Source: Dendrocalamus latiflorus (lineage: Eukaryota > Streptophyta > Magnoliopsida > Poales > Poaceae). Taken from it: a DNA stretch of 64,000 nt. This document shows positions 36,372 through 49,300 of the stretch, in pieces. The notes under the pieces are model-generated. The model was not told the DNA's origin. It saw only the letters and a list, made by a program, of their open reading frames with translations, and searched no databases. The stretch covers positions 7,957,006-8,021,005 of the forward strand of contig CM029626.1 of NCBI GenBank assembly GCA_017311315.1. Direction: 5' to 3'. Position 1 is the stretch's first letter. Each line of letters starts with the position of its first letter. Position numbers and translations under genes: made by a program.

Positions 36372-39300
36372 TTAGCAACTCCCTTCTGGACACAGGTCCA
36401 TCACTTTGGATTTTAACATGCGACGCCGTGCTGTTTCCCTCACACCGAGCCATTTCTTCAGAAGCCCAAATACGTTATCGTCACATAGCAGTCCCCTGTG
36501 GTCTGCCTTGACGCCAACTCTCTCCTTCGCTGCAAACCCATCAGCCTGTCAACAACCGTAAGTGTGTGAGAATCTGCATACCGGATTGTGAATGACGAAG
36601 TTGAGCATGAGACATGATATGAATAATATCCTCCTTGAAGAAACTAAAAGGCGCTGACATGCTACGCTATGACAAGAAAGAATAGTTACCATAGCTGATT
36701 CAACAGGAACTGTGCAATCTCCATCCACATAAGTGTAAGCAGGCTGATAATAGGATAACCAGGTGTCATATTCCGTAAACAGCCATTGCAAGTTTACAAT
36801 TAGAACATGTTAGATTTCAAGTAACAGAGTACAGTACCATTGTGTGGCACACTTCTGACAGATCTCCAACTGGGGAGCTTTCAGAGCCGTAGCTGTGCAA
36901 AAAAGAGAGAGAAGATATTTACAGCCAAAGCCAGGAGGAATGAAATTGAGTACATCCACTATCAGATTCATCACTTCTGAATATATAATTATCCTCACAA
37001 AAAAAATGAATTATAAGTTGATAGCTCCGGTTTTAGAACAAGAATAAGCCAACTACTGTGAATCAAACATCGCCAGGAAATAGCTTCATTTATATTCAAT
37101 CATATTGGCTCTGTAGAAAAACAGCCCAACTGATGACCAATGATAGACTTGTAATACCTAACTTTGTACATTGATAAGTCATAACTTCCCCAAAATAATA
37201 ACAATGAATTTCACAAAATTGTTCTAGAACAGTATGAGAAGCTTACTGATGTCAGTATTAGTTGCCATATAATACTTACCAAACATGGTACGGTGTGTCA
37301 TAAGATGTCCCGTATATGCTATAAAAACTAACAGTATCTGGTAGTTCAGCATTGTCGAGAATTCGGCGGGTCTCAGTAGCCCATTTGAAGATGGACATAT
37401 TGAAAGGTAGTGCAATTGTCTTCCCGTTATACTTGAGCTAGAGACAGATGAAAAAAATAGAATGAAGATACAACGCTGTCACTAAAATCATTATATAAAG
37501 ATTTGTGCAAGAGTCATGTCAATTTCCCAGATTTCTAAATAGGTCATTACATTTTTAGGTTAAACATGGCACGATAATTAAGAGGCAACATGCCTACGAG
37601 TTAGAACTGAAGCTCATGCAATCTCTAGCTTGTGCACAACCTGTAGCGGACATATCTGTAACTGTCCAAAGCAAAAGTCTGAAATCTACACATAATGTGA
37701 ACACTGTGAAATCAATGGAGTAGACAATGTTTATGTTCTTTTCAGTTGTAATACAACAAGGAATCATGTAGCTCTAACTGGATGTTTTCTATCTCTAGTA
37801 AATAAAATGTAAACGAGCTTATGCGTTCCATATCCACCACGAATAAATACTAAAAGCATTATTATATCAAAACCATACACAATCTGAGTATGACTACCTC
37901 ATTATTCTTTAAAGCTTCTTCAAACAAAGAAACGCAATCAGTTGCTTCGTAGAGAACTAGCTCCACCACTCCATCCTTTTCGGGATTCTTTCGCCAAACC
38001 TGAACAATTGGTTTTTCCTTCCACTTGAAGTATGGATTTGGCAGCATTTCGTAGATTGACGGGCATTCAACAAGCTGCACATAATGGTACCAAACTTAAA
38101 AGGGAAACAGACAGAATTTTAAGCAGTGTTCATAGGTTAGCAATTAGGCCATGCTTCAGTTGAGCAAAAATTCCAGAAACACAATATAATGACTGATTTT
38201 GGTATCAGTGTGACCAACAAAATAGTAGTTTAAACAAACCAAGAATAGGAGTCATGGTATTGCCGTATTGCCATATTAGTAAACTTAAACAAAAGAAGTC
38301 AATGCAGCACATAATGACAGAAATTGACAATAAAAGAAGAATCCTTGCATAATAATCCTGAAATATCCTAAGATAGGCAGATCTGAGTGCTTGCAACAAC
38401 AGTGCTTGGAGGTTACACAGAGGGACAGGGGAGGGAGGGGGATCGATTTTTTTTAAGATAGTATGGAATAGCATGTATACAGCAGCAAACATTGATAAAT
38501 TCAGGTAGCTTGGTTGCAAGATGGCCAAGAAATTACCAGTTGGTGCATCACCCATCTAGAAACGAAAAAGAAGCTTTCAAAACCATAAACAAACTGCAAT
38601 CCAGTTAGTAGAGAATCATTGATGCATCCTGGGGCACCTACCAAGATATAAGAGCTACTATAAGACGCAGATTCTATCAGAGGTCAGCAGCGACAGAGTA
38701 CAGCAATTGATTGAAAGTGCATTACCTTGAAATGGACAAGCAATGCAAATCCATTTGTTGACATACTTAGCAAATATCTGGAAAAATGAGACAAAAAAAT
38801 TGAGAAACGGAAATTTGTTGGCATAGCAACAAGACATAGCAAACAAGAAAACTCACATCATGATTCATAGACATGAAGCAGCGTACTAGCAATCCACCCA
38901 TAGAATGTGAGATTATGTTAACCTTTTTCCCTCCAGAGGCCTTATAAGCTGTCTCAAGTTTTGCTCTCAAACCAACCATTGCTTTGTCTATCCTGCCAGT
39001 TAAAACTATTGTTACAGCACCTTGTGCTTGCTCAACAGTAAAATATTTTAGGTTAAGCCATTCATTTACTGATGCCAATGAGTCAAGAAAATGCAAATAA
39101 ACCCACTTAGAGTTGGGAGTTAGAGGATTGCACCTGTTGCTTTGACGAAAATCGTAACCATATCCAAATAGTGTGGTCCCTTTCTCATATCCACAGTCAA
39201 CGAGCATATCAATCATATCATGGAAATGATACACCATAGACAGATGGAGAAGTTCTACAAACTAAAGTTAAAAAAGAAAGAGAACAAATCAGAAAACAAA

Positions 39301-41382
39301 ACTTATGCTATTGTGGGCAACTAGTTAAAGCAGAAAAGTGATTTGCCACTTGAATATTGTTGGAGTATGGAAATAAATGTCTGATATGGGATTACATCCA
39401 TCCCATGAAGTCTGAGCAGTGAAATGATTCAGTATCAACAGCTAAGATACTATGTTTTAAATGTAAAGATACTCTTATCCGTTTCATCAACATCAAAATG
39501 ATTTATTTTTTTCGAAATAAACATCAAAATGTTAGTTACCAAGACCAATTATGCAGCAGCAGCATCAAGTGCACAAATGGCTTATTTGTGCTTACGTATA
39601 TCCCATGGACATGGCATGCCAGCATGTTAGCACGTATTAGCACTATCTCGCTACCCTATCAGCTGCTACTAGTACACCAGCATTAGCCACCATATGCTGA
39701 ATAGGTGAAGTGTTCCCACAGATAAGTATCGTTAGGAAGTTTGCTTTCACACTTTATGGACCAAAAACATAAGCTCATACATTAATAATTCTAAAAAGAA
39801 AAAGGGTCTGTCTATGCATCATTAAAAAAAATTGACCGATTCTAGCCTCACAAATCAGTTAGATTTTGATACCATTGGATCATGTTAGCTCCCAGCCAAA
39901 GCACAGACTACTTCATCGGTTCATCCCCATCGATCGATCCCATCGCCTCACTCAAGCCCAACCCTAACACCACCTCCCTCCCCCGCCGCCTCCTCTTCCC
40001 TCCCGCCGACGCTGCCCTCCGGCGAGGCCCCCCTGCTGCCACCGCCTCCTCCCCTCCCGCCGACGCCACCTGCCTCCCCCCCCCCCCCCCCCCAAACGCG
40101 TTGTCGGCGCACGCCTCCAACTCCCCCCACCCCCTCGGCGCCTCCTAATTGCTGGTTGTTCTCATCACCTCCGCCTCCCTCCTCCCATCCGTGGCCAGTG
40201 GCGCCACCGCTGGTCCTCCGCCACCGGGCCTCCCTCTAGATCCAGGCGCCGGTGAACCCCAACCCTAAAGAAGCTCGTTGGAGCCTCGCCAGGGATGGAG
40301 ATGGATATGGAGGTGGGCAGGCGCACGAATGGTGATGCAAATCGAAAGGCCAACAATTCAACTGATTTCACAAAAAAAATCATGCAACAGATGTTAAGCA
40401 TGTCCAAAGAAAAAATATATAATTCCATAAAGTTTATGAACTACATATTTTTAAAAACAGAAACTATAAGATCTCCGCTCAGAATTTTCGTCATGTTAGT
40501 TTTACGCATTACTAGTGTCCCAAAAATCCAAGTTTCTTATCTTCGCATGTCCACAACCCAAATGCCATACAGTGTCCATATCTACCAAATGCCTGTCCCT
40601 ACTGACTCCCTACCCGTTCTCCAAGAGCACTAAAAAGTCAAAGGACGAAAAAGGTTTTTCATACGGCACCAATAACAGTCACTAGTTCGCAGTTCCTCCA
40701 TGTGCTCATTTCATCTTCTCCCCAACACATTTGCACCAATTACCACGTACCAAGTGTGTCACGATTCACCCGCAAAATAAATCCAAACCCCAATGCTCAA
40801 GGAAAGGGGCAAAAACTAACCCCATCACCAATATACCATTCTTAGAAACCAAGAAAAGATCACTTTTTTAATGCCTTTATTGAACTATCACCCAGAAGCT
40901 CACCCAGGAAGGATCGAGAATGTCCATGGCGAACAGCCCGTGATCGTCCTCCGGCACGACGATCTCCACATCGTCGTCCAACGGCTCCACGTACCCTGCG
41001 CAAGAACCACCCGATGAAATGAATATACTTCAAACAACCACCCCCAGTCCACTCAAACATTTCATCAAACACCTGATGGTCACCCCAAGAAACACGGGCA
41101 AGGCAACCCACCGGTCTCGGCGTTGTAAAGCGACCAGAGGTACTTCTTGAACTCGAGGTTGGCGAGGAAGATGCGCACCCAGACACGGAGGTCGAACTTG
41201 GGGTCGGACCGCCGCCGCGCGTGCAGAACCGACCCGCCCATGCCCGACACGAGCAGCACCGGCTCGCGCCCGCCGCCCTCCTCCCCCGTCCCGCCGGCCC
41301 GCCGGGACCGGCGGCGCCGGCAGCCGCGGAGGCGGAGGCGGCGGCGTAGCACACGGAGCCGCAGTCCGAGAGCGCCGAGCAT
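36372..41382 (-). CDS. LCAT-like acyltransferase / phospholipase (LCAT4 type)
   Basis: Eleven exons on the minus strand: 41112-41382, 40904-40995, 39134-39261, 38857-38992, 38726-38777, 38537-38637, 37898-38074, 37280-37437, 36838-36892, 36690-36743 and 36372-36545. Phases agree throughout and give 465 aa. Family landmarks: PVLLVSGMGGSVLHA near residues 40-55 (oxyanion region); HFHDMIDML...LFGYGYDFRQSNR (exon 3); nucleophile Ser194 in SHSMGG; VDGDCTVP (396-403) with the catalytic Asp; DHRG (423-426) with the catalytic His. The usual DGDGTVP reads DGDCTVP, a Gly to Cys change. Relatives act on phosphatidylcholine as soluble or membrane-associated phospholipase A or transacylase enzymes; the substrate here is not proven. 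No signal peptide is obvious, and the Arg-rich N-terminus is low complexity. Intron 2 is 1.6 kb and contains a GC-rich insert. Confidence 0.93.
39830..40330 (+). other. GC/CT-rich island within LCAT-like intron 2
   Basis: A C-rich block with a run of C at about 40077-40094 stands out in an AT-rich intron. On the plus strand it resembles a grass 5' UTR/first exon and continues to a short ATG frame at 40295. It may be a captured gene fragment. No protein family is recognised. Confidence 0.35.
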
Positions 41383-41879
41383 GGTGACGCCGTGCTCGCG
41401 GAGAGGTTGTCATGAAGGGGAGCGCGACGCGAGGTGGGTATTAATGGGCGAGGTGAGGAGCAGCAGCGGAGGAAAGCGAGGGGAGGGGACGGGAGTAGAG
41501 GCTTCTCCAGTTGCGGTCATCGGTGCCGTGGTTTCACCGCCCGGTCAATTGCTCGTACGGGAGGGCAAATGTGGATAACTGTTTGTGGAACCGCGCGATC
41601 TTGAACGTTGGTTTGAGATCGGACGGTTTCCATGCTCCGTCGCGTGACCGGTCCGACGGCCTTTTCTTTTCTGCTAATCTATCTATCTATCTAAACTAAT
41701 AATCCACCGGTTCAAATTATTTTACATCCACCCAATAATTACCTGCTCCACAGTCATGACCTTAACTACGTCCACACCACAATATGCACCCAGAAATACA
41801 CCATCATAAAAACGTGCGCACCAGATTAACTCTCCTCCATTTTCTCTCCTTACTCAACCATATCCGACGGTCATCCTTC

Positions 41880-42300
41880 AATGGATCTGCAGTACCCCTC
41901 CACCCCGCGCCCCCGCTCGACCTGCGCTGCCCCCTCCCTCCGCCTCCCCCGCGCCTCCTCCGCTCCCTCCGCCTCCCCCTCCTCCCCCGCGCCTCCCCTC
42001 CTCCCCCGCGCTTCCTCCGCTCCCTCCGCCTCCCCCGCGCCTCCCCCTCCTCCCCCGCGCTTCCTCCGCTCCCTTCGCCTCCCCCGCGCCTCCCCCTCCT
42101 CCCCCGCGCCTCCCCTCCCTCCCGCGTCCCTACGCTCGCCTCCTCCCCACCCCGCGCCGCGCCGCCGTCTCCTCCTCCCCCACCCCTCCGCTCCGCCGCC
42201 GCCTCCTCCTCCCCCCACCCCGCGCCGCCGCCTCCTCCTCCCCCCACCCCTCCCGACGCCAAAATCCCCCCGGCGATCCGCCGCTCGTGCTCCGATCTGA
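41880..42300 (+). repeat. CT-rich minisatellite
   Basis: Degenerate tandem copies of CCTCCTCCCCCGCGCCTCC-like units, strongly C/T biased on the plus strand. The long open frames on both strands are a by-product of the composition. Confidence 0.85.
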
Positions 42301-42335
42301 TCTAGGGTTTGGCGCCGGCCGGGCCGGGGACGCAG

Positions 42336-45300
42336 ATGACGCAGTAAGCTTTGAATCTTCCATCTTGTTCTTGTTTCGGTTCTCGCGGTGGTGGTTGAGA
42401 TCGTGATTCATGAGAGCAAACGTTTACCTATTTGGGGGTTGGAGCGGGAGTGACGCTTTGTGGATGAAGTTCGTCATGGTGATTTGGACGCCGATGGTAA
42501 AATTAATCCCCTGGTGATCAGATGGGCTTCTCTATGTGATTTTTTCTGGTGAAATTGTCCTGACATGGAGAAGTAGGGCTTTTGTTTAGTGAAATTAGGT
42601 GGATTTTCCCAAACTAGGGTTTGTAATATATGGTACTCACTGCTTTGGGTTGTTAGCTACTAAAGTTCCCTTCGTTTGGGATGGGAAATGGTGTCTATAT
42701 GCTTATCTGCAAATTGTCAGCAGCGAGGCGATCTTGTTTCTATGTTCTTTGCGAAGTTTAGACTTGGGCAGTACGGATGATTTTTATGGTGGTCACAATT
42801 CATTTGTGTATGGACTCCATACTATGGAGGAGTACTAAATTCTTTTCGGTGGGATGGACCATTCTGTAGGATCGCCGTACGAGACGTAAATTGGTGATAA
42901 ATAGATAAAGGAAACTAGAAAAGTTGATTTGGCAGTTCTTGTGAATAGTTGCTTGAATACCAAAAAAGGAAGACGATAAAAGTGAGAGTTTTGGTAGTTT
43001 CTGCTAGGAAACTTTAACATTTTGGACACAATTGTTGTTTCTTTGGGTCCAATCATCCTTCTACTGTAAGAACAGGCTAAGTAGTATTCTTGTAGATCAA
43101 ATTGAATCAGCAATTCAAATTTCTACCTTTGTGGGAGTTAAATTCTCCATCAGAACTTTAACTGGTCTATATGCTTTTGGTGTTAATATTGCAAAATAAG
43201 ATCCAAGTCTGCGGTCAGTCTTAACTCTTAATTAACCAAGCCAGCAGTTATTTCTTTTCTGGTTATATATTCAAGATGATTATAGCAAACTGTATGCACG
43301 TTATTTTTCACAAATATCTTCAGTGTCTAAGCTTTCTTTTAGTGTTGCATTAGAGTTCAACTTTTTCATGGTGTTTTCTTTTTGCTTCTTTTGATACATT
43401 TATACATATTACATATATGTGATTTAACTCTTGCCATTGTATCACATCAACAGGTATCCTTATGTGACTGGCACCTCAGTAATTGCACTGCAATACAAGG
43501 ATGGTGTGATCATGGCATCTGACACTGGAGGTTAGTTGTTGGTTTTTCCACACTGATAAATATAATTTGTGCAATGTGGAATTTATTCTTTAATTTCTTT
43601 TGCAGCATCCTATGGGTCAACTTTGCGATACAAGAGTGTGGAGCGCATTAAGGCGGTTGGTAAGCATACCCTTTTATTTTCTTTATTGTTTAAAACAGAT
43701 TTCCATATAGTCCCGCCAATGGAATTTTTTACTTGAATTAACTTGTTGCTGACTGCAGTACGCTCACCACATATGCATCCAGTTTTTGTACTCGAAAGAA
43801 GATGAAATAACCATCATCAGTGTATAGTGCTAAATAACAGTACATGATTGTTGACTGATTTGTTGTCTCTGCTCTTGATGGTGCAGCAATTTACACCAAA
43901 CTATACTTCCCCTTTAAAGTTGTTTCGGCATGGAAGGAACCCAATTAGCTTCAGGTACCACTTGGTGCTTCAGATCCTTGATAAAGAAACACTACATAGA
44001 TATGATCTGATTTGGTGAATACTAAAATATTTTATACTCAGAATACAAATGGTTTCAGAATATTTGTTATAAGTGTGCAGCATAGTTATTACACTATTGG
44101 ACTTCGTGCATAACATACTCATAAGAACTGACCTTGCTAGACATCATTCCTTGTTTTGCTTCCTTTGGTGATGTATATATTGAATAATTTTTACCTTTAG
44201 ACAAGGAAGCAATGGCCATAAGAACTGTTTTGAGTTGTTTGATTAAACAATTGATGGTCTTCCCCTGTTGTGTGCCAATTGTTTCTATTGTTATACAGGT
44301 TCTAGCAAAGAATCCTCTATCACTAATGGACCTTTCATTGTTCCCTTGAAACGAACATTACAAGAAAGAGTGGTTAAAACAGAGAGCTGCTATTTGTGTG
44401 GGTAAGAATAAGATTATGTACATTGACGGAATTCACATAATTACGTGATGTCATACAAGATATGGTTAATGCGTAACTTCTTGCTTATTTTTCTAATTCT
44501 TTAAGTGTTGTATGATTAGCCACATCAATATGCATTTACCTGCAGTTTCTGTGTTGATCTATTGAACTCAAGTAAATAATCTGAACTCCAATGTATGCAG
44601 CAATGATGTAGATGGAGAGAAGGATTTTCGAGGAATGTATTGTGCAGTGTTAACCACAAGGTGGTACTTTTCTGATCAAGTGTTTTATTGTTTTGGCATT
44701 TTGTGCTCAACTGATCTGTGCACAGTAATGCCTCTGTTATGGCTTCAATCTCTACATTGGTGTTTCTGCAATTCGAAATTTGTGAACCAAAATAAACTGC
44801 TGATGGTTTGGTTTCTGCAAGTCTATTTTTTTTATAGAAAAACAGACGAGTGTTTGTATTTTGTATGTCCATTGTTTAGTTGGTATTCTGATACCTTTTT
44901 CTCCTTTGGTTGTATTGCAGTTCGCTTGTTGTGTCAGCTGCGATTCTGAAAGTGCGCACAGAAGAAATTGCAGAACTTGTCCTTATTGCTACACGTAATG
45001 GGTGCAGGAAGAAGGTGGGAATGAATCTGAAATGTACAGTCCATAATGAACTCTGTCAGTTATCTGATGTAAATCTAATTTTGCATGCTCTCCATATAGG
45101 CAAAATGTTTTCACTTCCCCTAAGTTCCTAAGAAAAAAAGATCCTCTTATATCTAATCATTTTTGCTCCCCTTCAGTTGTTTTCATCATATAGGACTAAG
45201 AAGTACTAAAGGCCTTTACTCAACTGTTGTGATACTTATGAACGAAACCAATATAATTCATTCAATCCATCATAAATGATTAACTAATATTCTTATTTGT

Positions 45301-45678
45301 TTGGTGTCTCTCTGCAGGGCTACTTTACGCTTCTCCTAAGGCTCATTGAGGCACATTTGAAAGCCTGGAATGTCCGATTTCTTACGGCGCCTATTGATCC
45401 TGAAATGGAGTCAATCTGGTCTGAGAAGCTTGGGTTCACCATTTTATCTGATGAAGAGGTAATTGCGTCCTATTCTTTGTGTTTGCGTATTTCCTGTGGT
45501 TGATGGATAAGTTCTGTTTTTTTAACTAACTGGATCTAACAATATTGATATCACTCCAATAGCACTAACGTAGTTGCGCTATTGTTGTTATGCCTGTTTC
45601 CAGAAGAAGTCGCTGCTGGAGGCACACCCCTTGGTGATGTTTGAGAACCTAAGATTGGCGCAGAAATCACTTGCTTGA
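42336..45678 (+). CDS. Chimeric ORF: proteasome beta (PBG1-type) exons fused to IDM1-like acetyltransferase-family exons
   Basis: Predicted exons: 42336-42343, 43454-43530, 43606-43659 (PBG1 part), then 44299-44401, 44601-44660, 44921-45014, 45318-45458 and 45604-45678. All have GT and AG at the junctions. Phases fit through every junction, including the fusion (GTT G | GT TCT), giving 203 aa without a stop. Residues 1-46 are the start of a beta-type-4 (PBG1) 20S proteasome subunit (YPYVTGTSVIAL, MASDTGASYGSTLRYKSVER). Residues 47-203 match the C-terminal part of IDM1-like PHD-finger proteins: LQERVVKTESCYLCG, DFRGMYCAVL, then a GNAT-like fold SAAILKVRTEEIAELVLIATRNGCRKKGYFTLLLRLIE and IWSEKLGFT. 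Two further exon-like pieces between the parts are skipped. Whether it is transcribed and spliced this way is unknown. Neither parental protein is complete, so a normal proteasome or histone acetyltransferase role is unlikely. Confidence 0.6.
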
Positions 45679-45751
45679 GCAAAACTGATCTCGTGGTTTG
45701 TAGGAGAAAAGTTACCTTTGAGATCTTCTGCTAACTATGCTGTTATATTAG

Positions 45752-45805
45752 GTTGCCGATTTGGAAGATCTTGAAGAGGACAAATTCCTTAATGCTGTTG
45801 TTAAG
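45752..45805 (+). pseudogene. Third captured exon fragment, unknown parent
   Basis: A 54 bp block bounded by AG and GT encodes an acidic 18-residue segment, VADLEDLEEDKFLNAVVK, in an open frame. It lies after the stop of the chimera and before the Helitron 3' end. The parental gene is not recognised. Confidence 0.4.
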
Positions 45806-46302
45806 GTGGGCTCAATAATATACGCCCTGGCTGTCAATGATGCTTGTTCTGGTTACTGTTCCTTATTTTAGTTAATCTATAGTTTAGCAAGAAAAATTGA
45901 AGTGTGTGCTAGGTACTGCTTCTGGTAGTATAAATGTTTTTTGGTACAGTATATCAAACATAGTGATATAACCTGCTCAAAGGTCTTGTTATCTTGATTT
46001 TGTGTTATGCTTATTTTTAATTTAGTCATGTACTTTTGTGCTTGAGTTGACTGTCTGCCCTCTTGTTAGGTCTACTGCACTCATATTGCTCACTTATTAT
46101 TGCCTTGTTATACATTATAATTGGCCTAGGCTTGTAATTTCATGACATGAACTTGCTGGTGATATACATGAGTGTTTTCCAGATTATATACATGGTGATA
46201 TACATTTGCGTGAAACTTAAACTATGAAAAAAATCATCATTTGGTTGTTTTCATATGCATCCCCGAAATGCCGCCGTGGCGTTAGCACGGGTACTATACT
46301 AG

Positions 46303-49300
46303 TAGCTTATAATTTATAACTTCTTTCGAACAAATAAATAGAATGATCTCTCTATTGCTATTTTAAAGTGGCTTATTAGGATAATATTTTTGAAGCGGCT
46401 TATTGGGACAACCTTTTCGAAGTGACTTATCGGGTTATCAGCATTCAATTTGTTCGCATAAGCATTCATGCTATGATCAAAATCCATAAGTTGTAGCCAG
46501 AAACCGTAGCATTAAAAGAATGCACCCAATGACAGATTTAAGAGACTCTTGTGGTCTTGTGTGAGAGAGAGGGGGTTGATGCAATGATAATACTAGCCCA
46601 CACATGGCTTAGTGTGGTATATGTTGTACCACTGTCATTTTAAACGGGAGAGATTAGAGAGCAATATACAGTTACAACGATATACAATAGATTTCATCAT
46701 GTTTCAGGAAGTTTCATTTAAAAAATATTTGAAAATGCTTCAGGTTTTAGTGAATTTTACGTGTTTCTAGAAGATTTTAAGAAAGTTTTAATATCAAGTT
46801 TCATGTTTTTGAACTCAAGTTTCAATAAGTTCCAGTCAAAGAGTTTCAAAAAGTTTCAATAGGTTTCGTCAAGTTTAAACCCCAAAGTTTCAAGAAACTT
46901 CAGCAAGTTTCAATAAGTTTCGTCAAGTCAACTCAAAAGTTTCAGCAAATTTTAGCAAGTTTAAACCCAAAAGTATTAAGAAGTTTCAGCAAGTTTGAGT
47001 AAGTTTAAACTCAAAAGTTTCAAGAAATTTCAGCAGGTTTCAACATATATCATCAAGTTTCAACCAAAAAATTTCAAAAAGTTTTAGCAAGCTTAACGAG
47101 TTTTGATAAGTTTCGACCAAATAGTTTCAAGAAATTTCAGCAAGCTTGACGAGTTTTGATAAGTTTCAAAAGTACACAAAGTTTTGGTGAATTTTGATGA
47201 TCTCATCATGGCTACGATAGCGGCGGTGCTTATGCCCACCTTGGCTAGCACCGTGTAGGGACAGGACCTGGATTTGTGCTTAAGCTCTGTGTTGAGCCTC
47301 CTTCTATCGCTCTCTTCCCCAATTTGAGCTCGAGCTCCACACTGCACCACCTTCAAATCTAGTCAGATCCAAGGTCAACATCATTGGATCTACTGGATCC
47401 TGTAGCTTACGACGAAAACAATAGTCAAAGCCGCCACATCCATCACTACACTTGGATATAGTCTTGTAGCTAGCCGCTGTTAGATGCAAGCCATTAGATT
47501 CGTTGCCACGCGGAAGTGCTCACGGCGACTCACCTGAGGCTCACCTCCATGTAGAGAGCCTATGCATTCATCATTATCGTCATTGGAGATCCATGTATGT
47601 CATCTTCATCGAAAACCCTCGCCTGTAGACTCTGAGCTTCTCCTCGCCTCAATCTCCAACAAACGGAGCACCATCGTGCCCTCACCACTGAAATATGGAG
47701 CCCCAGCTAGCCACCATGATTTTGTTGCCATGCGCCTCGTCTCCTAGTTCAGCATGGCCTTGTCGCCATACGCACATGTTGCTAATTACTGTGACATCAT
47801 TAAGTTTAAATTGAAGATAGTAGGAGGGCTCCAATGCTCAATTGGTGGTGAGATTAGCAGCATGTGCTTCTAGATTTGGAGAAGGTTGGAGATTGGAGGC
47901 AGAGGAGGAGCAGGGGAGAAATGGGGGAAGTGAGTAAGAATCTTTGGGTGATTTGGGAACGATGAGCCACTTGTGTTTATGGGGTACACATGGACATCAT
48001 CAAGAAGCCTTCGTGAACAAGATCTAATAGTTTGAGGCTATCTTGTTGATTTGGAGGATAACAATATAGATGTGTATTTCTCCATTTTTAAAGATAAAAT
48101 GAATACTCGCCTTCCTCATTCCTATAGCTCCCGTCTCACGCATTTATCTTTCTATCATTTTCCTCACCACTTACCATTCCGTTTAAAAGTCACTTTTTTC
48201 AGTTACTACTATTTATTTTTACTCAAAAGCTATCAGCCGCAGACTATATGAACAGTCCTACGTACTGTACCACCGGTATTTTTATAGAGGAGAACATGCT
48301 GACGTGTGGTCTAATCAGTGTGGGGCCCACTGACCAGCACGGAAAGGATCAAAGGATGGAATATCCCGTCTCGTGGCACATAGGGCGAGTTAACAACTCT
48401 CTTCCCTCCTAGGCTGCTGCTGACTCCCGTGTTTCTTGTAACAATCCACAATCCACGTCCACGCGATGGTGCGGATAACGACTGCGACTCGTGCGTACTC
48501 CGGCGTGGCTTGCAGCAATCTCCCAACTCGACTCCTAGCCGCTAGTATCCAAGTGTTGCATGTTTTACTTCTCGTTCTCCTGTTGCGTAACCATCTTCCC
48601 TAATCTCTACTAAGTTAATTAGCTCCGGCCAATGTCAGTAAGTCAATTCTATCTGGGTGAGCTCGATCCAAGAAAGCTGCGACTGCCGGGTTTCCGCTTC
48701 CCACACACTCCCGACTACTCTCTTGATTTTGCCGCCTGCGTACCGACGTTACGTCGTTGGTTTTTGTTTATCTTCTTCGGCTTTCTTACATGAAACGTGT
48801 TGTGTTTCTCACTTGTTGCTCTCCTTGTTCCTAGCCATCTCGATCGTCAGACAACCATCCTTAGCCGGGCAGGACGGTGACTGGTGAGGGCAGGCAGACA
48901 CCAACACTATCCCATTCCAGCAGCTGTGAGAACTGAGATAGAAGCTAGAAATGCCAGGGTTGATGCTAGTCTGAAGTCTCCCCCTCTGCTTCGCTGCATC
49001 GCACTGTCCTGCATTGCATTAACCCGTAACCAGATCGCAATCGGAGACTAGTGTAAGTACGGGAACGAGAGAGTTTTGATTACTTCTATCTGAATCTCCA
49101 GAGTAGCTGCATGCCACGATCACGGTGGAGAATCCAAATTCGAGTTTCGGCCGCACGGTTAGTGCAGCATGACGCTAAATGGCAGCAGAACACTGCAGGA
49201 ATCGACGGAAAGATGCGAACTTTACACCATGGGAGCCCAAAAGTGCGCGATCTTTAATTACATGGAGCTGAAAACCTGAAGAACTCGGGTAGAAAATGGA

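Larger units (their letters stand above)
41678..46302 (+). mobile_element. Probable Helitron carrying captured gene fragments
   Basis: The 3' end has the Helitron signature: a hairpin CCGTG...CACGG at 46274-46290, then 12 bases ending in CTAG at 46302, followed by T. A matching 5' end is TCTATCTATC... at 41678, preceded by A; the ATCT repeat leaves the exact base ambiguous by 4-12 bp. A-to-T insertion and lack of target duplication are expected for Helitrons. The interior has no Rep/helicase, so it would be non-autonomous. It instead holds exons of at least two unrelated host genes in one orientation, which is typical of maize-like Helitrons. It lies about 300 bp upstream of the LCAT-like start codon. 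The 5' end is the weaker boundary. Confidence 0.65.

Noticed and set aside
41804..42305. Long overlapping ORFs on both strands (up to 173 codons)
   Set aside because: Produced by a CT-rich minisatellite without stops; no domain or codon pattern.
42336..43659. A functional proteasome beta-4 (PBG1) gene
   Set aside because: Only the first three exons are present; the rest of the subunit is missing and the sequence continues into IDM1-like exons.
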